Positions 9,993-18,368 of a stretch of DNA of 64,000 bases are shown piece by piece. Below the pieces are notes generated by a model. That model was not told the origin of the DNA. It made no database searches and saw only the letters and a list, made by a program, of their open reading frames with translations. The translations under genes and the position numbers were made by a program. Where the stretch lies: positions 1,612,001-1,676,000 of the forward strand of contig NZ_AP022568.1 in NCBI RefSeq assembly GCF_010727605.1, in the 5' to 3' direction. Each line of letters opens with the position of its first letter. The first letter of the stretch is position 1. The DNA comes from Mycobacterium simiae. GTDB lineage: Bacteria > Actinomycetota > Actinomycetes > Mycobacteriales > Mycobacteriaceae.

Positions 9993-10895
9993 TCAGGCCA
10001 CCTTTTCGGGTTCGGCTCGTGCGGGTTCGGGTCGTTCGGGCTCGGGTCGCAGATGCCGCCACCAGCAGTAGACGTAGAGCAGCATCGACAACACCAACGT
10101 GACGATGACCCACAGCGTGACCGTGATGTCGACCCAGGATCCGATCGGGGGCACGTCGGGCAACGCGTTGCGCAGCGGTAGCACCGCGAAGAGCATCGCG
10201 GCGTACCAGGTCGTCATCGGGGGCTGGAACTTGCGGCGGTTGCGGGCGGTCTGGATTGCGACGAACGCGCCGACCGTGGCGAGCGCGATCAGCACCGCGA
10301 CCAGGACGGCGGCGAACGCCGCGGTGCTGGGCGAGCGGGTCATGGAGACGCGGTAGGGCGAGTTCGGATGGCCGGTGCCGGCGACGGACAGTTTCCAGCC
10401 GGAGACCCTGTCGACGAATTTGACCGGCACTTGTTCGGGTGCCGGCTCGGAGCCGTAGATGAGGTCGACCGTGATGGGTCCCGAACGATAGTGATCGAGC
10501 GGCCATTTCGACGGGTCACCACCGATGGTCAGCGGGACGGGATAGTCGCCCGGCAGCATCCCCTTCGTCCAGGTGCGTTTGCTCGGCGTCACCGCGGAGT
10601 GCACCACGACGGCCAGGTCGGAGTTGAGGCCGCGGCTGACCGGATCGAGCAGCCCGGGCCCGGGCGTGATCGTGACGTTGGCGTTCAGCGCGCCCTGCAT
10701 CGCGTGCAACTCGAGGAAGTCGATGGTCACCGTGGTGCCGTCGGCGGCCGTGGCGCCCGCGGTCAGTTGCACCGGGCAGCCGCAACCGGATCGGGAATAC
10801 AGCGCAACTGTGGTGATGTACGCGGCAACGAAGAGGACCACTGCGGCCAGGACGGAGAATTTGACGGACCGACCTGTTGCGTTGCCGTTCGACAA
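9993..10895 (-). CDS. DUF4436 membrane protein (copy 1)
   Basis: 300 residues starting with TTG at 10895, chosen because GGAGG lies 5 nt before it. One N-terminal membrane segment (about 13-31), an extracytoplasmic domain of about 170 residues, then three or four C-terminal membrane segments (about 195-220, 230-250, 255-280). The block QPPMTTWYAAMLFAVLPLRN is nearly identical in the neighbouring copy. The family has no known function. It follows copy 2 after 81 nt. The C-terminus ends in a charged Glu/Pro/Arg tail. Confidence 0.8.
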   Translation of the reverse strand: MSNGNATGRSVKFSVLAAVVLFVAAYITTVALYSRSGCGCPVQLTAGATAADGTTVTIDFLELHAMQGALNANVTITPGPGLLDPVSRGLNSDLAVVVHSAVTPSKRTWTKGMLPGDYPVPLTIGGDPSKWPLDHYRSGPITVDLIYGSEPAPEQVPVKFVDRVSGWKLSVAGTGHPNSPYRVSMTRSPSTAAFAAVLVAVLIALATVGAFVAIQTARNRRKFQPPMTTWYAAMLFAVLPLRNALPDVPPIGSWVDITVTLWVIVTLVLSMLLYVYCWWRHLRPEPERPEPARAEPEKVA

Positions 10896-10976
10896 GGTTG
10901 CCTCCGCGCTGACTGTGTCCGAGATCCGTTCCCGGACAAAGATAGTAAAGATGGGTTGGCTTGTCCGGGTGTTCTG

Positions 10977-11864
10977 TTATCTGTCGCCCACCGGCGCGTC
11001 GGGTGCGCCAACCGTCACGGGCTGCAACCGCAGATGCCGCCACCAGCAAGAAATGTAGAGGCCCATGGAGATCACCAGAACGACGATCACCCACAGCACG
11101 ATCGTGATATCGATCCAGCTTCCGAAGGGGGGCGCGTCGGGCAGCGCGGTGCGCAGCGGCATCACCGCGAACAGCATCGCCGCGTACCACGTCGTCATCG
11201 GCGGCTGGAATGGCCGTCGGTCGCGCACCGTCTGTACGGCCACGAACATGGCGAAGACGGCCAGCGCGATCAGCACGCCGAGAACGACCACCCCGAACGC
11301 CACGGTGCTCGGCGATCGGGCCGCATACACCTGGTAGGGGCTGAGCAGATCGGCTTCATCGACGCGATTCACATCGATGTCCCAGGCCAGGATGCGATCG
11401 ACCAACGTCACCGTCGCGGCCAGCCGCACATTGCCGGCGCCGGAGAGCAGTTCGGCGGTGATGGGTCCCGAACGGTATTCATCGAAGGGCCATTCCGCGA
11501 CTTCGCCGACCACGGCCAGGGATACGCGGAACACGTCGGGCAGGGTGCCTTTGGGCCAGGTGCGCTTGCTGGCGGTCACCGCCGAGGTGACCGAAATGGT
11601 GAGGTCTTCTTTGAGGTTGTGGGTTTGCCGATCCAGCATGTCGGGCCCGGGTGCCACGTGCACGTTGGCGACCAGCAGGCTGTTGATCGTCTGGATTTCT
11701 TGCACGTCGATGGTCACCTTGGGCACATCGGGGGCTGTGAACCCGCGGACGACGACATTGCGGTGACCCATGCCGCTGCTGACGTACAGGGCGATCGAGG
11801 CGAGATAAGCGGCGACGAGCAGCACGACACCGGCGATGCCGAACCTCGTGCGCCGTCTACTCAA
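10977..11864 (-). CDS. DUF4436 membrane protein (copy 2)
   Basis: 295 residues with the same layout as the adjacent copy: an N-terminal membrane segment, an extracytoplasmic domain and a C-terminal membrane bundle, sharing RTWPKGTLP and QPPMTTWYAAMLFAVMPLRT. The TTG start overlaps the glmS stop by 8 nt, so translation is probably coupled to glmS. The pair is a tandem duplication; the extracytoplasmic halves differ far more than the membrane halves. Function unknown. Overlap with glmS suggests, without proof, a link to envelope building. Confidence 0.8.
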   Translation of the reverse strand: MSRRRTRFGIAGVVLLVAAYLASIALYVSSGMGHRNVVVRGFTAPDVPKVTIDVQEIQTINSLLVANVHVAPGPDMLDRQTHNLKEDLTISVTSAVTASKRTWPKGTLPDVFRVSLAVVGEVAEWPFDEYRSGPITAELLSGAGNVRLAATVTLVDRILAWDIDVNRVDEADLLSPYQVYAARSPSTVAFGVVVLGVLIALAVFAMFVAVQTVRDRRPFQPPMTTWYAAMLFAVMPLRTALPDAPPFGSWIDITIVLWVIVVLVISMGLYISCWWRHLRLQPVTVGAPDAPVGDR

Positions 11865-13725
11865 CGGTGACCGACTTCGCCAGGTTTCGCGGTTTGTCGA
11901 CGTCGTATCCGCGCGCCTGGGCCACCGCCGCGGCGAAAACCTGCAGCGGGATGGTCGACAGCAGCGGCTGCAGAAGTGTTGATACCGAAGGGATTTCGAT
12001 GAGGTGGTCGGCGTAGGGCCGCACGGTGTCGTCGCCTTCTTCGGCGATGACGATCGTCACCGCGCCGCGGGTCTGAATCTCCCGAATGTTCGACATCAGC
12101 TTGGCGTGCAGCGTGGCCGATCCCTTGGGCGACGGCATGACGACGATGACCGGCAGGTCGTCCTCGATCAGTGCGATCGGGCCGTGCTTGAGCTCGCCGG
12201 CGGCAAAGCCCTCGGCGTGCATGTAGGCGAGCTCTTTGAGTTTCAGCGCGCCTTCCAATGCCACCGGATAGCCGACGTGGCGCCCCAGGAACAGCACCGT
12301 CGAGGATTGCGCGAACCGGTGGCCCAGCGCCGACACCGGTTCGATGGTGGCAAGCACCCGAGACACCAGCTCCGGCATCGCTTCCAGCTCCCGGTATTCG
12401 CGCTCGACCTCGTCGGGGTATTTGGTGCCGCGGGCCTGCGCCAGCGCCAGCCCGACCAGATAGTTGGCGGTGATCTGGGCCAGGAACGTCTTGGTGGAGG
12501 CCACCCCGATTTCCGGGCCGGCGCGAGTGTAGAGCACCGCATCGCACTCGCGCGGGATCTGCGACCCGTTGGTGTTACAGATTGCCAGCACCTTGGCCTT
12601 CTGCGCCTTGGCGTGCCGGACGGCTTCCAAAGTGTCCGCGGTCTCACCGGACTGCGAGATGGCCACTACCAGCGTGCTGCGGTCCAGAACCGGGTCCCGG
12701 TACCGGAATTCGCTGGCCAATTCGACCTCCACCGGCAGCCGCGTCCAGTGCTCGATCGCGTACTTGGCCAGCAGCCCGGAGTGATAGGCGGTGCCGCAGG
12801 CAACGACGAAGACCTTGTCGATCTCGCGCAGTTCCTGATCGGCGAGCCGTTGTTCGTCGAGCACGATGCGGCCGTTGACGAAGTGACCCAGCAGCGTATC
12901 TGCCACGGCGGTGGGTTGTTCGGCGATCTCTTTGAGCATGAAGTACTCGTAGCCGCCCTTTTCCGCGGCGGCCAGGTCCCAGTCGATATGGAAAAGTCGG
13001 GCGCTCGCGGTCACATCGGTGCCGTCGAAGTCGGTGATCCGATAGCCGTCGGCGGTCAGCACGACGCACTGGTCCTGGCCGAGTTCGACAGCACGCCGGG
13101 TGTGCGGGATGAAGGCGGCGACGTCGGAGCCGACGAACATCTCACCGTCCCCGACGCCAACCACCAGCGGGGTCGACCGCCGGGCGGCCAGAATGGTGCC
13201 GGGCTCGTCGGCGTTGGCGAACACCAGGGTGAAGTGGCCCTCCAGGCGGCGCAGCACCGACAGCACCGAGGCGGTGAAGTCGCCCGCGGTCGGCCCGTGG
13301 TGGTACGCCCGCGCGACCAGGTGCACGGCGACCTCGGTGTCGGTGTCGCTGGCGAACTCGACGCCGGCCGCCTCCAGTTCCTGGCGCAGCGTGGCGAAGT
13401 TTTCGATGATGCCGTTGTGCACGACGGCGATCTTGCCGGCGGCGTCGCGGTGCGGGTGGGCGTTGCGATCAGTGGGGCGACCGTGGGTGGCCCAGCGGGT
13501 GTGGCCGAGGCCGGTGGTGCCGCCCAGGTCCTCCGGCGCCATCTCGGCCACCGCTTTGTCCAGATTTTCCAGCCGGCCGGCGCGCCGGCGCACGGTGAGC
13601 CGGCCCGTACCGTCGACGAGGGCGACGCCGGACGAATCGTAGCCCCGGTATTCCATGCGGCGCAGCGCGTCCATGACGACCTGGCAGGCAGGGGCCTGCC
13701 CGACGTAGCCGACGATTCCGCACAT
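11857..13725 (-). CDS. glmS: Glutamine-fructose-6-phosphate aminotransferase (isomerizing)
   Basis: 622 residues. The N-terminal glutaminase domain begins MCGIVGYVG with the catalytic Cys2, followed by GHTRWATHG. Two SIS sugar-isomerase domains follow, with SQSGETADT and CNTNGSQIPRECD. The C-terminus KPRNLAKSVTVE is the conserved active-site tail. It makes glucosamine-6-phosphate for peptidoglycan and other UDP-GlcNAc products; glmM at 18369 is the next enzyme. The DUF4436 gene overlaps its 3' end. It corresponds to Rv3436c. Confidence 0.96.
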   Translation of the reverse strand: MCGIVGYVGQAPACQVVMDALRRMEYRGYDSSGVALVDGTGRLTVRRRAGRLENLDKAVAEMAPEDLGGTTGLGHTRWATHGRPTDRNAHPHRDAAGKIAVVHNGIIENFATLRQELEAAGVEFASDTDTEVAVHLVARAYHHGPTAGDFTASVLSVLRRLEGHFTLVFANADEPGTILAARRSTPLVVGVGDGEMFVGSDVAAFIPHTRRAVELGQDQCVVLTADGYRITDFDGTDVTASARLFHIDWDLAAAEKGGYEYFMLKEIAEQPTAVADTLLGHFVNGRIVLDEQRLADQELREIDKVFVVACGTAYHSGLLAKYAIEHWTRLPVEVELASEFRYRDPVLDRSTLVVAISQSGETADTLEAVRHAKAQKAKVLAICNTNGSQIPRECDAVLYTRAGPEIGVASTKTFLAQITANYLVGLALAQARGTKYPDEVEREYRELEAMPELVSRVLATIEPVSALGHRFAQSSTVLFLGRHVGYPVALEGALKLKELAYMHAEGFAAGELKHGPIALIEDDLPVIVVMPSPKGSATLHAKLMSNIREIQTRGAVTIVIAEEGDDTVRPYADHLIEIPSVSTLLQPLLSTIPLQVFAAAVAQARGYDVDKPRNLAKSVTVE

Positions 13726-13732
13726 TGTGACA

Positions 13733-13738
13733 AGGGTA
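13733..13738 (-). promoter_or_regulatory. Candidate -10 element of a leaderless glmS transcript
   Basis: On the minus strand TACCCT (13738-13733) fits the mycobacterial TANNNT -10 element, and its last base lies 8 nt before the A of the glmS ATG. No Shine-Dalgarno sequence precedes the ATG. Together this suggests transcription starting at or within 1 nt of the start codon. Confidence 0.4.
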
Positions 13739-13908
13739 GTGCAGCGGTGCGTCCCGGCCAGCCCGCCGCGAGGGGTTTGGCGTGCTCACGTGGGCCAGCA
13801 AGGGCCCTTAGCGTGCCTTGACGGCGGGTTTTGACTCGAATGTCGACCTGAGCACACGCCCGCCGGTGCCGGTATGGTGAGGCCGCCCACCTGCGCGAAA
13901 GGCCGCCA

Positions 13909-14292
13909 TTGACCGGTTCTCCGCCCGACCCGTACCGCCGCTTCTCCGTCCGGCTCCACCACCACACCGGCGCGCTGATTTTGTGGCACCAGCGCAGCTA
14001 CACCTTCACCGGCACGCTCGAACAGTGTGAGCAGGCCTACCGGCATGCGCAGGTGCACTGTCTGCTGGCCGGATGGTGGGGCCTGCTGTCGCTGTTGCTG
14101 ATGAACCCGATCGCCCTGGTGTCCAACTACACGGGGATCCGGCAGGTCCGGACGCTGGCCACGCAGGCCCCGACGCCGACCGCCGCGCCTCGCCCGGTCG
14201 GCCCGCCGCCAGGCTGGTACCCGGATCCCGGCGGGCCCCGACAGCGGTACTGGGACGGTGCCGCGTGGACTCACTGGACCCATCCCCGCTAA
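13909..14292 (+). CDS. Small membrane protein with C-terminal DUF2510 motif
   Basis: 127 residues from a TTG start preceded by GAAAGG. A hydrophobic segment near residues 52-75 is a likely membrane helix. The C-terminus carries PPGWYPDPGG...RYWDGAAWT, the DUF2510 motif found at the ends of many actinobacterial membrane proteins. A possible -10 TATGGT lies at 13873-13878. The position, divergent from glmS, matches Rv3437. Function unknown. Confidence 0.72.
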   Translation: MTGSPPDPYRRFSVRLHHHTGALILWHQRSYTFTGTLEQCEQAYRHAQVHCLLAGWWGLLSLLLMNPIALVSNYTGIRQVRTLATQAPTPTAAPRPVGPPPGWYPDPGGPRQRYWDGAAWTHWTHPR

Positions 14293-14295
14293 CGT
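14290..14295 (+). promoter_or_regulatory. Candidate -10 element overlapping a stop codon, leaderless start for the next gene
   Basis: TAACGT (14290-14295) fits TANNNT and ends exactly 7 nt before the GTG at 14302. Its TAA is the stop codon of the preceding gene. No Shine-Dalgarno sequence precedes the GTG, so a leaderless transcript is plausible in addition to readthrough. Confidence 0.4.
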
Positions 14296-14301
14296 CGTCT
14301 G

Positions 14302-15141
14302 GTGGCCCGCATCCGCAAGCTCGTCGCCGCCCTCAGCCGCCGGGGACCGCACCAGGTTTTGCGGGGTGATCTGGCGTTTGCCGGGTTACCGGGGGTGGTG
14401 TACACGCCGGAATCCGGCCTGAATTTGCCGGGCATCGCCTTCGGGCACGACTGGCTCAGCGGCACGGTCCGCTACGCGGGTCTGTTGGAGCATCTGGCCT
14501 CGTGGGGCATCGTGGCGGGGGCGCCCGACACCGAGCGGGGCCTGGCGCCGTCGGTGCTCAACTTGGCTTCCGACCTGGGCACCACCTTGGACATCGTCGC
14601 GGGCGTGCGGCTGGGACCGGGCAACATCAGCGTGCACCCCGCCAAGCTCGGGGTGGTCGGCCACGGGTTCGGCGCGTCGGCGGCGGTGTTCGCCGCGGCC
14701 GGCATGCCGACGGCGTTGGCCGCGGCGGTGGCGGTGTTTCCGACCGTCACGGCTCCCCCGGCCGAGGAGCCGGCCGCGTCGCTGACGGTGCCGGGTCTAA
14801 TCCTGACCGCGCCGGGAGATGCGAAGGCGTTGAATGCCAATGCTGTGGCGCTTTCCCACGCCTGGGTCAGCGCCACGCTGCGGATCGTGGCCAAGGGCAA
14901 GGCCGGTGGGCTGGGCGAGGGCCGGCGGCTGGCGTCGGTGCTGGGGCTGCCGGGGCCCCACCGCCGCACGCAACGAACGGTGCGCGCGCTGCTGACCGGC
15001 TATCTGCTCGCCACACTGGCCGGCGACAAGACCTACCGCGACTTCGCCGATCCAGATGTGGTGCTGCCCAAGACCGCTGCCGTCGACGCCGCCCAGCCGG
15101 CGGTTGCCGTCGAGGAAAAGATCGTCGCACTATTGAAGTGA
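14302..15141 (+). CDS. Dienelactone-hydrolase-like alpha/beta protein lacking the nucleophile serine
   Basis: 279 residues from GTG. The fold cues are alpha/beta hydrolase: PGIAFGHDWLSG in the oxyanion region, then LGVVGHGFGASAAVF where family members carry G-x-S-x-G. Here the central residue is glycine (GHGFG), so the usual nucleophile is absent. An acid-like loop LTAPGDAKAL remains. It matches Rv3438 by position and size. It may be a non-catalytic relative or use another chemistry. The 3' end overlaps the next gene by one base (TGATG). Confidence 0.75.
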   Translation: MARIRKLVAALSRRGPHQVLRGDLAFAGLPGVVYTPESGLNLPGIAFGHDWLSGTVRYAGLLEHLASWGIVAGAPDTERGLAPSVLNLASDLGTTLDIVAGVRLGPGNISVHPAKLGVVGHGFGASAAVFAAAGMPTALAAAVAVFPTVTAPPAEEPAASLTVPGLILTAPGDAKALNANAVALSHAWVSATLRIVAKGKAGGLGEGRRLASVLGLPGPHRRTQRTVRALLTGYLLATLAGDKTYRDFADPDVVLPKTAAVDAAQPAVAVEEKIVALLK

Positions 15142-15482
15142 TGAACTCTCTGTACCAACGGTGGATCGCCGAACTGTGGGCCGGTGAACCGATCGCGGCC
15201 GAGATCGTCAGCCCGGATTTCGTGGGTCACTGGCCCGGCCGTGACGTCCACGGGCCCGACGAACTTCAGCAGATCATCGATCAGACTCGAAACATGCTGT
15301 CCGACTTGACGTTTAGCGTTGCAGTCGGGCCGCTGCGAGACGGCGATTTCGTCGCCGCCCGATGGGTCGGTTCAGGCCGCGGCCCCGAGGGGCCGGTCTC
15401 CTTCACCGGCAACGACATCTTGCGCTTGACCGCGGACGGTCAGCGCTTCGCCGAGTACTGGACCGGCACCTCCACAAGCTGA
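15141..15482 (+). CDS. SnoaL/NTF2-like protein
   Basis: 113 residues. The ATG at 15141 overlaps the upstream stop (TGATG). LYQRWIAELWAG, DFVGHWPGRDVHGPDEL and DGDFVAARWVGSG fit the cone-shaped alpha+beta barrel of SnoaL-like ester cyclases and NTF2 relatives. Such proteins are polyketide cyclases, isomerases or scaffolds; nothing here fixes which. Coupling to the nucleophile-lacking hydrolase suggests that the two products work together. Confidence 0.65.
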   Translation: MNSLYQRWIAELWAGEPIAAEIVSPDFVGHWPGRDVHGPDELQQIIDQTRNMLSDLTFSVAVGPLRDGDFVAARWVGSGRGPEGPVSFTGNDILRLTADGQRFAEYWTGTSTS

Positions 15483-15551
15483 CGGACAGCTAGATCCGAG
15501 GGTTGCTGCCCCGGCACGGGGCGCTTGTTCCGGCGTGATTAAGTGTCGTTC

Positions 15552-16595
15552 ATGCGCATCGGAATCGCTTTGGACTATTCGGGCGGCTTCCACGAGGCCG
15601 TCGACCGCATTGTCGACCTGGAAAAGGCCGGCATCGACATCGCCGTGGTGGCCGAAGCGTATTCGTTCGACGCCGTCAGCCAGCTCGGCTACCTGGCCGC
15701 CAAGACGACCACCGTGGAACTGGCCTCAGGGGTGTTTCCCATCTATATCCGCACGCCCTCGCTGCTGGCGATGACGGCCGCGGGTCTGGACTTCGTGTCC
15801 GACGGCCGGTTCCGGCTGGGCATCGGTACGTCCGGCCCGCAGGTGATGGAGGGCTTTCACGGCGTCGAGTTCGACGCGCCGATCGGCCGCACCCGCGAGA
15901 TCGTGGACATCTGCCGGAAGGTGTGGCGCCGCGAGCGGGTGCAATACGACGGCAAGTACTACCAGCTGCCGCTGCCCGCCGACCGCGGGACGGGTTTGGG
16001 TAAGCCGCTGCAGCTCATCAATCACCCTGTGCGCGAACGCATTCCGGTAACGATCGCCGCACTGGGGCCGAAGAACGTCGAACTGACCGCCGAAATCGCC
16101 GAGGGCTGGCAGCCGGTGTTCTACCTGCCCGAGAAGGCCGACTCCGTGTGGGGCGAAGCACTGGCCGCCGGTACCGCCAAGCGGGATCCGGCGCTGGGAC
16201 CGCTGGACGTCATGGTGCACGCATCGCTGGCCATCGGCGACAACGTCGAGGACCGGCTGGCGTGGGTGAAGCCGCAACTTGCCCTCTATATCGGCGGCAT
16301 GGGCGCCAAGGGTCGCAACTTCTATCACAACCTGGCGACCCGGTACGGCTATGGCGAGGTCGCGGACACGATCCAGGAGCTGTACCTGGCCGGTCGCAAG
16401 CGCGAGGCGATCGACCTGGTGCCCGACGAGCTGGTGCGCGGCATGTCGCTGATCGGCCCGCGCGGCTTCGTGCAGGAGCGCATCGCGGCCTTCGCAGCGT
16501 CCGGTGTGACGACGCTGCTGGTCAGCCCGGCGGCCAGCGACACCGGTGAAGCCAACAGCTTCGTCGAGGAAGTGCTGCAGCTGCGGAACGCCTGA
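15552..16595 (+). CDS. LLM-class F420-dependent oxidoreductase (Rv3520c-type)
   Basis: 347 residues from the ATG at 15552; a GTG 9 nt upstream is an alternative. The bacterial luciferase-like TIM barrel shows IGIALDYSGGFHEAV, AEAYSFDAVSQLGYLAAKT, RTPSLLAMTAAGLD and RFRLGIGTSGPQV, the F420/FMN-binding pattern of the mycobacterial family that includes Rv3520c. Such enzymes use coenzyme F420H2 to reduce, or F420 to oxidise, small substrates. The substrate is unknown. It converges on the Rv3439c-like gene with 4 nt between stops. Confidence 0.82.
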   Translation: MRIGIALDYSGGFHEAVDRIVDLEKAGIDIAVVAEAYSFDAVSQLGYLAAKTTTVELASGVFPIYIRTPSLLAMTAAGLDFVSDGRFRLGIGTSGPQVMEGFHGVEFDAPIGRTREIVDICRKVWRRERVQYDGKYYQLPLPADRGTGLGKPLQLINHPVRERIPVTIAALGPKNVELTAEIAEGWQPVFYLPEKADSVWGEALAAGTAKRDPALGPLDVMVHASLAIGDNVEDRLAWVKPQLALYIGGMGAKGRNFYHNLATRYGYGEVADTIQELYLAGRKREAIDLVPDELVRGMSLIGPRGFVQERIAAFAASGVTTLLVSPAASDTGEANSFVEEVLQLRNA

Positions 16596-16599
16596 GGTC

Positions 16600-18000
16600 T
16601 CACTGGCCGGCCTGCGGCACCTGGTCTGCAGCGATCTCGCAGGGGGTGGATCCGCCGGTCGCTGGCGCGGGCGTGACCGCCGGCGCGTCGGCCGGTGGCA
16701 CCGGGACCGCAGCGGGCTCCGGGCCCGGCGGGGCTGGCAGGTCGGCTGGCGCGTCGGCTGGCAGCTCGGCTGGCAGCTCGGCGGGTGCGGGATCGGGCGC
16801 CGGTCCTTGCTCCGCGACGTCTTTCGACTTGTCCGGCTCGTCGTGTTCGTCGTCGGGTTGGAAGGGCTCCTCGTCGGCGTCCTCGCCGAACGGGTCGTTC
16901 CCCGCCGCATCGCCGAAACCCGACGGGTCGTCGAACCCGTCGGCAGCCGGACCGAGCAGACCACTCAGCGCATCGACGATCCGGTTCGCCAAACCCCCCA
17001 AGCCGCTCAGGCCATCGCCCAGGCCGCCCGAGCCTGCGGACCCCAGGCCTGCAGACCCCAGGCCTGGGGACCCCAGGCCGCCGGCATCGCCCAAGGCGAC
17101 GCCCGGGTCGGGCAGCGGTGGCGCGACAGGGCTGGTCGGCGCGGCCGGGATGGCCGCCACCGGGGCCGGGTCCGCAGCCGCCGCCGGCCCGGGAAGCGTC
17201 GCGGCGGGCAGCGTCGCGGCCGGGGCACTCGCCAGCACCGGCGCGGCCGGAATACCCGGCGGTAGCGGCGGGGCGCTCGGCGGCAGCGCAGACGGCAAGG
17301 TGGTGGGCCCGAGATCGCCCGGGAATTCGAACAGCGTCGCCGGCGCGGCGGCCATCCGATCGTTCACCATGTCGTACGCCGCCCCGAACGCGGTCAACGA
17401 CGAACGCATCGCCGCCAGCCAGTCACCGCGAATGTCGTTGTCCACGTATGGCATTAGCTGCGCGCGGACGGTCTCTTCGGCGGTCGAGCGCTCGGGGGTC
17501 CCGGACGTCACCACCGCCGCGGCGGCCAACCACGACGTCCGCTGCAGCCGCGATCGATCGTCGATAACAATGGCGGTGCCCACCTTGGAGTCGAGCAGAT
17601 GCCACAGGTTGTCGCGCAGCGATTCGCACCGCTGCGCGGCGGCCCGCACTTCGTTGGCGACGGCCGCCGCGGCATCGCAGTGCCGACGCAGGAACGCCGC
17701 CGCGGCCTCGCTGCCGGGGCCCGTCCACGCCGCGGTCAACTCGCCGATCTGGCCCTGGGCAATCCGCAGCCCTTCCCCCACGGCCTGGCCCGCCGCCCGC
17801 AGCTGCCCGCAATCACGGTCCAGCGCAAGCAGATTCATTCCGTCCTCGCTGTCGAACCAGTCGCGCAGCTGCGCGGGGTGCGCGGTCAAATCGGGGTGTT
17901 GGTAGCCCAGCACGTGGCAGGCGCGCACGTAGGCCTGGGTGTGCTCGATGGCGACGCGCCCCTCGGCCAGACGCCCGACGACGTCGAATCGGTCGGCCAC
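16600..18000 (-). CDS. Ala/Pro-rich protein of the Rv3439c type
   Basis: 466 residues. The N-terminal 200 residues are helical, with AAWTGPGSEAAAAFLRRH (about 89-106), resembling the turn of WXG100-like helical hairpins. The C-terminal half is low complexity: Pro/Ala repeats, a run of GLGSA-type units (about 308-322), an acidic DEEPFQPDDEHDEPD stretch and PAELPAELPADAPADLPAP. The start lies 3 nt after the stop of the Rv3440c-like gene, which itself looks like a small helical partner. I infer a type VII secretion-like substrate pair; function is unproven. Confidence 0.7.
   Translation of the reverse strand: MADRFDVVGRLAEGRVAIEHTQAYVRACHVLGYQHPDLTAHPAQLRDWFDSEDGMNLLALDRDCGQLRAAGQAVGEGLRIAQGQIGELTAAWTGPGSEAAAAFLRRHCDAAAAVANEVRAAAQRCESLRDNLWHLLDSKVGTAIVIDDRSRLQRTSWLAAAAVVTSGTPERSTAEETVRAQLMPYVDNDIRGDWLAAMRSSLTAFGAAYDMVNDRMAAAPATLFEFPGDLGPTTLPSALPPSAPPLPPGIPAAPVLASAPAATLPAATLPGPAAAADPAPVAAIPAAPTSPVAPPLPDPGVALGDAGGLGSPGLGSAGLGSAGSGGLGDGLSGLGGLANRIVDALSGLLGPAADGFDDPSGFGDAAGNDPFGEDADEEPFQPDDEHDEPDKSKDVAEQGPAPDPAPAELPAELPADAPADLPAPPGPEPAAVPVPPADAPAVTPAPATGGSTPCEIAADQVPQAGQ
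17036..17080 (-). repeat. Three 15-bp tandem repeats inside the Rv3439c-like gene
   Basis: Three copies of a 15-nt unit containing GACCCCAGGCCT occupy 17036-17050, 17051-17065 and 17066-17080, with one to three differences each. They encode GLGSA-type pentapeptides on the minus strand. In-frame units of this kind are expected to vary in number between strains. Confidence 0.7.
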
Positions 18001-18003
18001 GCG

Positions 18004-18321
18004 TCAGGCGATCCGCGCCGCGGCATACCGTTCGGCGTCGACGTAGCGTTCGGCCCCCGAGCGCAGCGCGACGGCGATGGCGACCGAGGCCCGCGACCAT
18101 TGCGACAACTGCGCGGCCAGCCGTTCCAATTCGGCCCGCAAGGCATCGCCACGGGCGGTGTATGCCCGCCCGGCCGTCGCTCCGCTAAAAGTCAACGCCG
18201 CCAAGTGATCACACACGGCGCGGTCGACCAGTTCGGCGGCGGCCCGCATCTGATCCGCGACCCGGTGCACCGCGGCGACGTCGATTTCGGTGCGGTCAAA
18301 AGCCGCGTTTCGTATCCCCAT
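18004..18321 (-). CDS. Small helical protein of the Rv3440c type, possible ESX/EspC-like
   Basis: 105 residues, almost wholly alpha-helical by composition: DVAAVHRVADQMRAAAELVDRAVCDHL then FSGATAGRAYTARGDALRAELERLAAQL. The size, two-helix pattern and helix-breaking FSGATAGRAY turn resemble WXG100/EspC-like secreted proteins although no WxG is present. It is followed after 3 nt by the Rv3439c-like gene. The pairing of a small helical protein with a larger protein bearing a WTGP turn suggests a secreted or adaptor pair. Confidence 0.6.
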   Translation of the reverse strand: MGIRNAAFDRTEIDVAAVHRVADQMRAAAELVDRAVCDHLAALTFSGATAGRAYTARGDALRAELERLAAQLSQWSRASVAIAVALRSGAERYVDAERYAAARIA

Positions 18322-18368
18322 GCCTTATCCGACGCCGCGGGGCGCGTCGGGGTTCCGGCGGAAAAGGA

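Noticed and set aside
14502..15140. Long upstream extension of the SnoaL-like frame
   Set aside because: It is the alternate frame of the hydrolase-like gene; the ATG at 15141 gives a complete NTF2-like domain.
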